This document shows, in pieces, positions 8,202 through 14,925 of a stretch of 21,470 nucleotides of DNA (its first letter is position 1; every line of letters starts with the position of its first letter). The DNA lies in the IMG/VR virus record IMGVR_UViG_3300017714_000209, positions 1-21,470 of that record. The stretch is one strand, 5' to 3'. Made by a program: the position numbers and the translations under genes. Below the pieces are notes generated by a model. That model worked only from the letters and a program-made list of their open reading frames with translations, was not told the origin of the DNA and ran no database searches. Source of the stretch: a virus.

Positions 8202-8822
8202 CTATTCTGATGAAGGAACAGCTAAAACATTTTCAACAACACTATCAGCATCATTATAATCAAAAGGTATATTTAAGTTGAGTTGCCAGAATACTTCAAC
8301 TTCGTCGCTGAAAGGCTGAACTTCTAAGATTCTCTGTGCGTTATAAGTTAGCTCACGAGCATAATATATCTCATCTGAGCTTGTATAACCTTCATCGTTT
8401 TCTAAAGCTTCTGATGATACAAAATCAAAGTTAAGATAACCATTTTGTAAGAAGCCATTTTTAAAAAGTAATAAAACACTCTGAATAACTCTATGTAATA
8501 TTCTGGTTAAATCATAATCTTTATCACATATTTTTATTCTGCTTTCAAGAGATAAAAACAGTTGTTTATTTCTTCCGCCATTTGATAATAATTGCTCATT
8601 CATAGAAGAAGCTTCTTCATAAGCAACTGAAATGGCTGGAGTTTTTTCTATCTTTCTTGAAAAACCTTTGGTAAAAGAAACATCTGCTACAGAAAACTTG
8701 TTCCAGTATTTAGTTCGAAGATTTTGCCCTAACTCAGGAAACAAACCTTCAAATGCTGCTTGATTACCTTGATAAGCTTTAATGCCATTAGAAACAGCAT
8801 GCAGAATATGTAAATCAATCAT
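8202..8822 (-). CDS. Probable tail terminator / neck protein
   Basis: A 206-residue protein, third of three genes between capsid and sheath, where long-tailed phages encode adaptor, stopper and tail terminator in that order. The alternating pattern NKQLFLSLESRIKICDKDYDL, a helix with ILHRVIQSVLLLFKNGFL, and a closing VEVFWQLNLNIPFDYN fit a small alpha/beta protein of the terminator type, which caps the tube and binds the head connector. The ATG at 8822 shares a base with the preceding stop (TAATG) and is preceded by TGGAGATA, so translation is probably coupled to the upstream gene. The function is inferred mainly from position and length; direct motif evidence is weak. Confidence 0.55.
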   Translation of the reverse strand: MIDLHILHAVSNGIKAYQGNQAAFEGLFPELGQNLRTKYWNKFSVADVSFTKGFSRKIEKTPAISVAYEEASSMNEQLLSNGGRNKQLFLSLESRIKICDKDYDLTRILHRVIQSVLLLFKNGFLQNGYLNFDFVSSEALENDEGYTSSDEIYYARELTYNAQRILEVQPFSDEVEVFWQLNLNIPFDYNDADSVVENVLAVPSSE

Positions 8823-9670
8823 TATAGTATCTCCAGTTTTGCATACGCTTGAACTATCATTGGAGTTGGTGTTTCTACACCTTTTTCTCTAATAACAGTA
8901 TCTCGCAGTGAGTGTGGATATGAAGAAACAACATAGATTGGGTTTGCGTAATAAACTATTGTATAATATTGGCCATCTAAAGGTGCAGATGCTAATGCAT
9001 CGCCTAAAGTAAAATCAATATATAAATCATCACCGTTAAGTGTTATTTCGTAATCTACACCTTCTTCTAAACTACCATTTACAACAGCTAATCCTGATGC
9101 ATCTGTTTTATGAAGGTATAAAGTTCCTTTTTGTATATCACCTGCAGCAAGCTTTAATGTTCTTTGTGAAAGTATATGTGATGTTTTATCTAACCCAACA
9201 ACTGTTGAAGTTGTTGAGCCTCGTTTTAATATTTCGTTTTGCACTATATGAGAGTTTTTTAATCTAAACCTATCACCAAATGCAGGTAAATGCTCTGGTA
9301 ATAATGATAGTTTAACTTCATCATATCTTGTTGTGCCTTTAATATCTGTTTTTTCTTCGCCTGCAGCGTTTGTAACTATAGCTTTAATAGATTGTTTTGA
9401 ATGACGAATAATACCGCTACCATTACATACTGGGCAAGTTGAGGGATGTGAATCTGAAATGTTTCCTTCATCAGAAAAATCATCAGATAAACCTGTCGTC
9501 ATTCTTAGATCTAAACCATACTCATTAGTATTTACGCGTGATGGGCATTTAGCAGTTTGCTCCCACTCCACATCAATACCTTTTTGTGCATGAAATCTTC
9601 TGAACTCTTCTGACATGAAATCAGAACGTGCTTTAGTAAGGCTTTGTGCTTTTGGTGTAAGTATAGCCAT
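8822..9670 (-). CDS. Probable head-tail stopper/neck protein with Cys motif
   Basis: A 282-residue protein, second in the connector trio. Cysteines at C42 (KCPSR) and C79/C82 (CPVCNGSG) form a split metal-binding-like pattern, C-x36-C-x2-C, with H75 and H90 nearby as possible fourth ligands. CPVCNGSG is a zinc-knuckle type turn, and I recall similar Cys motifs in neck proteins of other phages. The rest is beta-rich (KLSLLPEHLPAFGDRFRLKN, then VDYEITLNGDDLYIDFTLGD, then YYTIVYYANPIYVV), as expected for a stopper barrel that plugs the head after packaging. It starts two bases from the end of the preceding gene's stop and ends overlapping the next start. The exact role within the neck is inferred. 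Confidence 0.55.
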   Translation of the reverse strand: MAILTPKAQSLTKARSDFMSEEFRRFHAQKGIDVEWEQTAKCPSRVNTNEYGLDLRMTTGLSDDFSDEGNISDSHPSTCPVCNGSGIIRHSKQSIKAIVTNAAGEEKTDIKGTTRYDEVKLSLLPEHLPAFGDRFRLKNSHIVQNEILKRGSTTSTVVGLDKTSHILSQRTLKLAAGDIQKGTLYLHKTDASGLAVVNGSLEEGVDYEITLNGDDLYIDFTLGDALASAPLDGQYYTIVYYANPIYVVSSYPHSLRDTVIREKGVETPTPMIVQAYAKLEIL

Positions 9671-9672
9671 GT

Positions 9673-10677
9673 TTAGAAACCTATCGCAAGGCCAGCAATT
9701 TTATATCTTGCTTTGATTATAGAAACTGCATCTTTTAACTGCCTTCTATAACTTAGCATTCTTGCACCGTAAGCTGCTGATGTTGCTGACGCTGTAGATT
9801 GTATGTTTTGTTTTAATCCATCAACCTCTAATGCAAAAGCTCCAACACCTGCAGAAAGAGCTAAATCACCTGCTGTATCAAGAGGAAGCATTGCAGCCAT
9901 ATAGGCTATTGCTTTAACCATTGCTTGAGGAACTGTATGTATTTTAACTTTAATAACTGCATCTCCAACTGTAGGAGTAATAGATGTTCTTATTGAGTAT
10001 TTATCTTCGTGTGAATTGAAAGATTTTATTTTAGGAACTGCTGCACCCGCAATGTTTCCATTACCATCATCAACTATTTCAAAAACAAAGTTAGGTTTAG
10101 CTACTAAGTTTTCACCTATTACTATATCCAACACTTCAGTTGAATTTTGAGGTATAGTTATTGTTTGTTCTATAAAGTTAAATCCTGCTGTATAATCATA
10201 GTTGAAATATGCAGGAACTCTTTCATATGCTCTAAAAGCTGTAATCGGATCTGTTAAAAGTGGCAAACTATTGCTAAAAGTAAATGTGCCTAATGTTTCT
10301 GAAGTGGGTATTAAATGAATTGAACCTGCTTCTGGTGAAGATATATTTACCCAAGCTAAAGGTATTGATGTTGCAGGATAGTTGCCGTATGTTATTTCTA
10401 CTTTATCAACGGTTTTAACGGGCCTGTAATCTAATTGTGAGCCCCAAAAACTATATTTGTTTCCACTATAACCATCGTGTCGCTCACCTTTATTTGAATA
10501 TTCATCAATAGTGATACCTAACTCATTCTCAATAACAGAAACAGATTGGTCGATACATGCTTCAAACAAATCGTCTGGGTAATCATTACCTGAATCATCT
10601 GTTAAATCAATTCCAAACAGTAATGTATCTTTCAGATATTGTGGTGTTATGATGTCGCGAATACCAAATGCTGCCAT
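9673..10677 (-). CDS. Probable head-tail adaptor (connector) protein
   Basis: A 334-residue protein, first gene after the capsid terminator. Residues about 10-60 (TPQYLKDTLLFGIDLTDD, FEACIDQSVSVIENELGI) look like the helical start of gp6-type adaptors, followed by a DYRPVKTVDKVEI strand. Residues about 100-245 are a beta-rich insertion. The C-terminal helix region carries AMVKAIAYMAAMLP, GLKQNIQSTASATSAAYGAR and a basic YRRQLKDAVSIIKARYK, a combination I recall from adaptor-like proteins of several myoviruses. It would dock under the portal and bind the stopper. The ATG follows AGGAGATA at 10683-10690. It is the start of the segment after the capsid terminator, so it needs its own promoter or read-through. 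Confidence 0.6.
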   Translation of the reverse strand: MAAFGIRDIITPQYLKDTLLFGIDLTDDSGNDYPDDLFEACIDQSVSVIENELGITIDEYSNKGERHDGYSGNKYSFWGSQLDYRPVKTVDKVEITYGNYPATSIPLAWVNISSPEAGSIHLIPTSETLGTFTFSNSLPLLTDPITAFRAYERVPAYFNYDYTAGFNFIEQTITIPQNSTEVLDIVIGENLVAKPNFVFEIVDDGNGNIAGAAVPKIKSFNSHEDKYSIRTSITPTVGDAVIKVKIHTVPQAMVKAIAYMAAMLPLDTAGDLALSAGVGAFALEVDGLKQNIQSTASATSAAYGARMLSYRRQLKDAVSIIKARYKIAGLAIGF

Positions 10678-10788
10678 CTTTGTATCTCCTGTTTTAATCT
10701 GTTTGAACTTTTGTAAGTTTTATTTAGGTTTAAACAAGTATAAAGTTTTATTTTAACTGTGTTTAACCTCGTGTTTTATTTGATGCCT

Positions 10789-10837
10789 AAAAAGAAGCCT
10801 TTAGCAAGCTATTGAGAGAGGGCAAACTAAAGGCTTC
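10789..10837 (-). terminator. Intrinsic terminator after major capsid gene
   Basis: On the minus strand GAAGCCTTTAG at 10837-10827 pairs perfectly over 11 bases with CTAAAGGCTTC at 10804-10794, then TTTTT follows. The loop is 22 bases. It lies about 80 bases past the capsid stop and should end or strongly reduce the capsid transcript before the connector genes. Confidence 0.85.
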
Positions 10838-10839
10838 AG

Positions 10840-10894
10840 CGAGTTAAAAACTCGAAAAATGAACTGTATATAAATACTCCCCTCAGAAGTATTT
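10840..10894 (-). repeat. Two hairpins in the capsid 3' untranslated region
   Basis: Between the capsid stop and the terminator the minus strand holds two further hairpins. AAATACTTC pairs with GGAGTATTT (nine pairs with one wobble, loop TGAGG; 10872-10894). CGAGTT pairs with AACTCG (six pairs, loop TTT; 10840-10854). Neither is followed by a T run, so they are not terminators themselves. They may protect the 3' end of an abundant capsid mRNA. Confidence 0.6.
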
Positions 10895-10915
10895 CAATAA
10901 ACTAAAAGCTAAGGC

Positions 10916-12418
10916 TTAAAGTAATACTGAAGGAACATCACGAAGAGTGAAGCACTTAGAAGGAATTTTCACTACAGGTGATCCGAAGAGCATCAATAGG
11001 AATTGTCGTGCTGAACCAGTTTCTGCCAAAGGACGACGAAGGAAATCGAGAAGACGAGCAAACTCGATAACGCCTTGATCCATTTGTGCGAAAACGATAC
11101 GTCCATGGCCCCAACGCTCAATACCATAATCCTCGAACTCACGTCCAACGATTTCTGCTTGAGGAACCTCAGCAATAAGCTTACTATCACGAATAACCTC
11201 AGCATCAGTAAGAGCGTCAGCAGCTGCTTGGCTATATCCTGGTTTGAGGCGATAGATACGATAGTAAAGTGCTCCGTTAGGATTACTTACTTGGAACTTA
11301 ATCGGCTCTGCTTGAGCACCACTATCACCTTGGATAGAAGATGCAGAAACGATAGGTGCGCCGTATCCTTGCTTGCTAACTGGAACTACAACATAACGGA
11401 AGAAACCATTGTGATTATCAGTTGCGCCGCCAGCAAGATCCCATTTAGCTACGCCTGCGCCTGAAGCTACAGGAACCTGAGTAAATGCACCACCGATTGC
11501 AGCTGAACCAGCAGCACTTGCAGAGAAGTGGCGGCTAAGGAAAGGAGCTGAAACAACAGGAACTGGCCCCATGGGCCCCATGATGTGGAGTTTTGGCCCA
11601 GCACCAAGAGTTTGAACACCGTTAGAACCACGATCTACCATAAGAAGTGAATCATGACGACCGTTTTGAACTGATTGCTTGATAAGCTGGCTGTATAAAC
11701 GAGGCTCCATCATAACAGTATCAGGACGACCAAAACGAGGTGCGCTGTGAAGCTCACCAAGAATGTCGTGAAGTTTAGTTGGGTCGAGAGAAGCGCCTTC
11801 GTTAGAAACAGTATTCTCAGAGAAAGCCTGCCCACCGTTTGCGTCAGTTCTTGCTCCGCCTGCACGCTCAATTTGCTTTAAGATACCGTCGAAAGGAGTG
11901 CTTCCTGCTGCATCAAGCTCTTCGTCGCCCCAGAATAACTGTTGCTCAACTTTACGCATGAGGCTCATTGTTCCTCTTTCAGTTTCTTCAGCTAAACCAT
12001 TTGGGTTGCTTCCAAGAATACCAACAAGAGTAGCAACATCAGAAATCTGACGTCTTTCGGCCATATACTTGATTTTTACGTTTTTACGCTCATAAACAGA
12101 AGCAGTTGAACCAAAATCACTTGAAGCTCCGCCACCCTCTGAAATGAAGGGGTCGAGATCTTGGCCATGCTCTTTGATTACTGCATATTCATGTAGTGTA
12201 TTAGAAACTTGAACCTTAGGAAGCATCGGCCAAAGAGCCAAATCTTGCATGCTATGAGTAGCAGAAGCAAGAGTTCCTTCGATTGATTGTGGAACGATAG
12301 CATTAAAGCCTGAAGTGCCAGCAGCGGATTGATATCCAACTTCACTGTTCTTTTTAAGTGCATCGTTAAGACGGGTTAGATCGTTAATATCTACGTTTTC
12401 GTTAATGTTAGGTAACAT
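10916..12418 (-). CDS. Major capsid protein
   Basis: A 500-residue protein directly after a scaffold-like gene and the prohead protease, the standard place for an HK97-fold capsid protein. Residues 40-135 (IVPQSIEGTLASATHSMQDL, then KVQVSNTLHEYAVIKEHG, then RKNVKIKYMAERRQISDVA) match the N-arm/E-loop layout. LMRKVEQQLFWGDEEL followed by FDGILKQI is a well-known capsid segment, and TVMMEPRLYSQLIKQSV belongs to the P-domain. Residues about 324-418 (FRYVVVPVSKQGYG through YYRIYRLKPG) look like an Ig/FN3-type insertion, as I remember for SPO1/Twort-type capsids. Codon choice looks less AT-biased than neighbours, as in highly expressed genes (not measured). AGGAGATA precedes the ATG, and a strong terminator follows. 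Confidence 0.88.
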   Translation of the reverse strand: MLPNINENVDINDLTRLNDALKKNSEVGYQSAAGTSGFNAIVPQSIEGTLASATHSMQDLALWPMLPKVQVSNTLHEYAVIKEHGQDLDPFISEGGGASSDFGSTASVYERKNVKIKYMAERRQISDVATLVGILGSNPNGLAEETERGTMSLMRKVEQQLFWGDEELDAAGSTPFDGILKQIERAGGARTDANGGQAFSENTVSNEGASLDPTKLHDILGELHSAPRFGRPDTVMMEPRLYSQLIKQSVQNGRHDSLLMVDRGSNGVQTLGAGPKLHIMGPMGPVPVVSAPFLSRHFSASAAGSAAIGGAFTQVPVASGAGVAKWDLAGGATDNHNGFFRYVVVPVSKQGYGAPIVSASSIQGDSGAQAEPIKFQVSNPNGALYYRIYRLKPGYSQAAADALTDAEVIRDSKLIAEVPQAEIVGREFEDYGIERWGHGRIVFAQMDQGVIEFARLLDFLRRPLAETGSARQFLLMLFGSPVVKIPSKCFTLRDVPSVLL

Positions 12419-12430
12419 CTGTATCTCCTA

Positions 12431-13087
12431 TTAAAGTTTTATTTCAGTTAATGATACGCCAGCTTCGAGCTTAGATACTGCCTTGAACAGTTCTTTACGG
12501 CGTGGTAAATCAGCGGTTTTGATTTCAACAAGAGCTTTGCTGATGAGCTCAGGACGAGTTAGTTCTGTAGTTTCTTCAACTACAACTTCTTCACGAACTT
12601 CTACAGGTTCTGAAACTGTTTTAACGATTGGCTCTTTTTCAAGTTCATCAACTTTCTTAATAAGCTCTTCGTTTTCACAAACAGATTCTTCAACTGTTTT
12701 AACCAACTCATCATTTTGAGCTGTTAGTTCTTCATTCTTCTTGGCCAACGCTTCAGTTTTTTCTTCGGCATCAACGACACGCTTTGCAATCGGTTCGACT
12801 TTTTCGTCGAGGTTCTTTGCAATTTCTTCTGCTTTGTCGTTGATACTTTTTTCAATATCTTCAACAGAAGGAATAGCTAAGCTTTCAAACTTTTCCATCA
12901 CAGCATCAATCTTCTCATTAAGAATATCTAATGCTTTAGAAAATGTTTCCAGCTTTTCAGTTTGAACCTCAATCAATTCATCGGCACCTTTTGCAATAAC
13001 TTCAGAAGCTTTTGCTTCGCTATCAAGTGCTTCCTTAATGTTTTTAAGAAGCTCTTCGATACGATTGTTATCACTTTCGGTTTTCAT
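12431..13087 (-). CDS. Probable capsid scaffolding protein
   Basis: A 218-residue, very Glu/Lys-rich protein between prohead protease and major capsid genes, twelve bases upstream of the capsid start, which is the usual scaffold position. Residues about 1-150 are nearly continuous predicted coiled coil (repeats such as IEELLKNIKEALDSEAK, KKNEELTAQNDELVKTVEE). A Val/Glu/Pro-rich hinge follows (about 155-172). The last 40 residues form a basic helical unit (RPELISKALVEIKTADLPRR, then KLEAGVSLTEIKL) that could be the capsid-binding end. It would guide shell assembly and then be removed by the protease. The ATG follows AGGAGATA. No sequence match to a named scaffold is recognised; the call is from composition and position. 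Confidence 0.65.
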   Translation of the reverse strand: MKTESDNNRIEELLKNIKEALDSEAKASEVIAKGADELIEVQTEKLETFSKALDILNEKIDAVMEKFESLAIPSVEDIEKSINDKAEEIAKNLDEKVEPIAKRVVDAEEKTEALAKKNEELTAQNDELVKTVEESVCENEELIKKVDELEKEPIVKTVSEPVEVREEVVVEETTELTRPELISKALVEIKTADLPRRKELFKAVSKLEAGVSLTEIKL

Positions 13088-13160
13088 ATGTATCTCCTAT
13101 TTTTGAATTGAGTTGAAAGCTATTATAATAATATTACTGAACATTGTTTAACTATTGTGT

Positions 13161-13166
13161 ATTATA
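13161..13166 (-). promoter_or_regulatory. Candidate -10 element upstream of scaffold-capsid genes
   Basis: The minus strand reads TTGTTATATAATACAC about 75 bases before the scaffold ATG, in a 245-base gap after the protease gene. TATAAT is exact; the best -35 candidate (CTGTAA, 18 bases upstream) matches TTGACA at only three of six positions. It would feed scaffold and capsid. The rest of the gap is AT-rich with a single GC patch (GCCGGCCGC) and shows no gene. Confidence 0.4.
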
Positions 13167-13332
13167 TAACAAAAATGGTGTGCATTACAGCGCGCATTCT
13201 TTATTTAACTTAATAGCGGCCGGCAAAAAACTTTTCCTGAGCATATTACCAACATTCATATTATTATATATATCTTTACTTTTATGTTTTATTAGTTTTA
13301 GGCTAATTTTTTTTTATTTATTTAACGTTTTG

Positions 13333-14391
13333 TTATTCGCGCATCATTTGATGAACGAGCTCCATTATCTTCTCATCTTTCAATTCTGGATATTTTGAAA
13401 GTATTTCTTGGATTAACTCACGTACTTTCTCATCTCCAAAATCTTCAGAACTTTTTTCATCATCTATGGATTGAACTCTTATTTCTTCATTCTTATCCAT
13501 CTCCATACGTGCCTCTTCTATAGCTTGCGCACCTTCGAAGGGGGCAATATCATGTTTAATATCACCGCTTTCTTCTTCATCATTCTTGGGTAAAACAGCT
13601 TCTTCTTTGAGCTCAGGCAAACTTTTATCCATCTCTTTATCTTCTTTATCGTGATAGCTCATATCCATTTCTTTCATTTCTACATCAAGATAGTGGTAAG
13701 AAGCTTGAAGGTAATCTAAAGCTTTTGTTATTTTAGCCTGAACCCATTCTGGTAAATCAACATCTTCAGGTAATGAACCTAATAGCTCACATAGTTTCAT
13801 AGAGTAATCTTCAAGCATTTTGCTTTGTTTATAACTCATTGATAAATCTGAATATTCTTTTTGCATTTCTTCTTCTTTTGATTGTATATTCTTTTTTACT
13901 ATTTCAAAATCAGCATCTGTATTACATGGGTTGGCTGTAATGCTTACGTTTAATACTTTTGCTTTAGTTATTATTTTAGGATTTCTTGGGTCGCGAGCCA
14001 TAACTCTGCCTTCAACAGAGAATCCAAGCTTACGGTTAGAACCCGCATCTTTCATTGCATCGATTGTTTCTAATATATCTTTAACAATTTTCTTCTTCTT
14101 GTAAAGCATACCTTTCATAACGGTTGCTTTTAAACCTTCCTTTTCAGAAGGCACAATCTTAAGAGCTTCACCAAGTATATTTTCAACGCCAGATCTATGT
14201 TCATAGTTCAAATAACCACTCGACATTAAATAGCTGAAATCTAAACCATCTTGTTTGATGATTTCGCCAGATGCATCTGTTTTTTCGGAGGATATTACGC
14301 CTTCAATAAAAACTTTATCATCTTTAGCTTTTTTAATATCAAGAGAAATGGGTTGATAAGCAACAAAATAATTGTTATCAGTTTTAATCAT
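13333..14391 (-). CDS. Prohead (capsid maturation) protease with acidic C-terminal tail
   Basis: A 352-residue protein. Residues 1-165 have the phage prohead protease layout: KVFIEGVISSEKTDASGEII, then the His motif NYEHR (H65), then the Ser motif LGFSVEGRV (S125), then VLNVSITANPCN. These match the herpesvirus-like Ser/His protease fold used to trim scaffold and capsid proteins. Residues about 170-352 are a long charged extension with LPEWVQAKITKALDYLQ, many Glu/Asp/Met residues, and a helical end (VRELIQEILSKYPELKDEKI). Such a tail could act as a built-in scaffold segment or be removed by self-cleavage. The start is 4 bases past the preceding stop, with AAAGGA as ribosome site. The protease assignment is firm; the role of the tail is inference. 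Confidence 0.85.
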   Translation of the reverse strand: MIKTDNNYFVAYQPISLDIKKAKDDKVFIEGVISSEKTDASGEIIKQDGLDFSYLMSSGYLNYEHRSGVENILGEALKIVPSEKEGLKATVMKGMLYKKKKIVKDILETIDAMKDAGSNRKLGFSVEGRVMARDPRNPKIITKAKVLNVSITANPCNTDADFEIVKKNIQSKEEEMQKEYSDLSMSYKQSKMLEDYSMKLCELLGSLPEDVDLPEWVQAKITKALDYLQASYHYLDVEMKEMDMSYHDKEDKEMDKSLPELKEEAVLPKNDEEESGDIKHDIAPFEGAQAIEEARMEMDKNEEIRVQSIDDEKSSEDFGDEKVRELIQEILSKYPELKDEKIMELVHQMMRE

Positions 14392-14395
14392 ATCA

Positions 14396-14791
14396 TTATT
14401 CCTTTATCTCTATTTTTAGTTTTAGTGCTTCAGTTAAATCAACTTTTCTTTCTTTAACTGCAGTTTCAAGAAGTTTCATTGCTTTTCCGCCTACAATATG
14501 CCAATCTGGTCGTTTTGAACTATATCTCTTTTGAATATTCCAAGCTTTTTCAAACTGTGATAACTTAAGTTCTCCGTTTGCTAAACTTTTAGCAATCCTT
14601 AAAGAAGCATTTGAGCCTCTTTTGAGCTTCTTGTATTTAGAAACTGAATGTATTGATGTTCTAATAATAGCTTCACCAAGTTCAATATAAATAGGTTTTT
14701 TAGGTGCTTCAACAACAGCTTCTTCAATAATAGGCTGTTCAATAACTGTTTCTTCACCTCTTGCTTTTCTTAATAACGCTGTAAAACTCAT
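14396..14791 (-). CDS. Conserved-position protein of unknown function
   Basis: A 131-residue basic protein between portal and prohead protease genes. It is not recognised. Residues 1-35 contain a Glu/Val/Pro-rich segment (VIEQPIIEEAVVEAPKKP). The middle is helical and basic (IHSVSKYKKLKRGSNASLRI). Residues about 85-131 include LANGELKLSQFEKAWNIQKR and a C-terminal charged helix. The A--LAN-----L----------KR spacing loosely recalls the last module of the portal protein in this window, but the similarity is too short to call homology. GAGAGGG four bases before ATG is a strong ribosome site. It is packed within the prohead gene block, so a head-assembly or internal head role is plausible. Confidence 0.7.
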   Translation of the reverse strand: MSFTALLRKARGEETVIEQPIIEEAVVEAPKKPIYIELGEAIIRTSIHSVSKYKKLKRGSNASLRIAKSLANGELKLSQFEKAWNIQKRYSSKRPDWHIVGGKAMKLLETAVKERKVDLTEALKLKIEIKE

Positions 14792-14819
14792 TATGCCCTC
14801 TCATGCTTTGGTTTTATTT

Positions 14820-14825
14820 ATTATA
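14820..14825 (-). promoter_or_regulatory. Candidate -10 element upstream of the 131-residue gene
   Basis: TATAATAAA on the minus strand overlaps the stop codon of the small 34-residue ORF and lies about 30 bases before the next ATG. No -35 box is evident. It is listed because the same TATAAT core appears in most gaps of the cluster. Confidence 0.25.
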
Positions 14826-14925
14826 GTTTGTATGTTGGATTAGTATATCTATCCGAAGATTTCATATAAACTAACGTCCAGTAATCTATTTGTTTTTGTA
14901 GTTCATCTCTTTGTTCTTTACTCAT
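14821..14925 (-). CDS. Small 34-residue ORF overlapping the portal 3' end
   Basis: ATG at 14925-14923 starts eight bases inside the portal gene, and the frame runs 34 codons to TAA at 14823-14821, filling the whole gap between portal and the next gene. GAGG, provided by the last codons of the portal, lies six bases before the ATG, an ideal Shine-Dalgarno spacing. The product starts MSKEQRDELQKQIDYW and ends SDRYTNPTYKL, a charged N-terminal helix followed by an aromatic, polar tail. Overlap, ribosome site and gap-filling length argue for a real gene. Function is unknown; a small head or portal accessory peptide is possible. Confidence 0.65.
   Translation of the reverse strand: MSKEQRDELQKQIDYWTLVYMKSSDRYTNPTYKL

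Noticed and set aside
10869-10876. TATAAATA, identical to the T4 late promoter core, on the plus strand
   Set aside because: It points into the antisense of the capsid gene and coincides with the arm of a 3' hairpin; no plus-strand gene follows.
11075-11464. Plus-strand open frame of 129 codons in the capsid gene
   Set aside because: It is antisense to a confidently identified capsid protein and lacks a ribosome site and recognisable content.
13185-13259. 24-codon minus-strand ORF in the protease-scaffold gap
   Set aside because: It has no Shine-Dalgarno sequence and no overlap or coupling with a neighbour, and it overlies AT-rich leader sequence; chance is the better explanation.
13291-13320. 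Plus-strand ATTAG/CTAAT stem followed by nine T
   Set aside because: It resembles a terminator but has only a five-pair AT-rich stem, and no plus-strand gene is present upstream to terminate.
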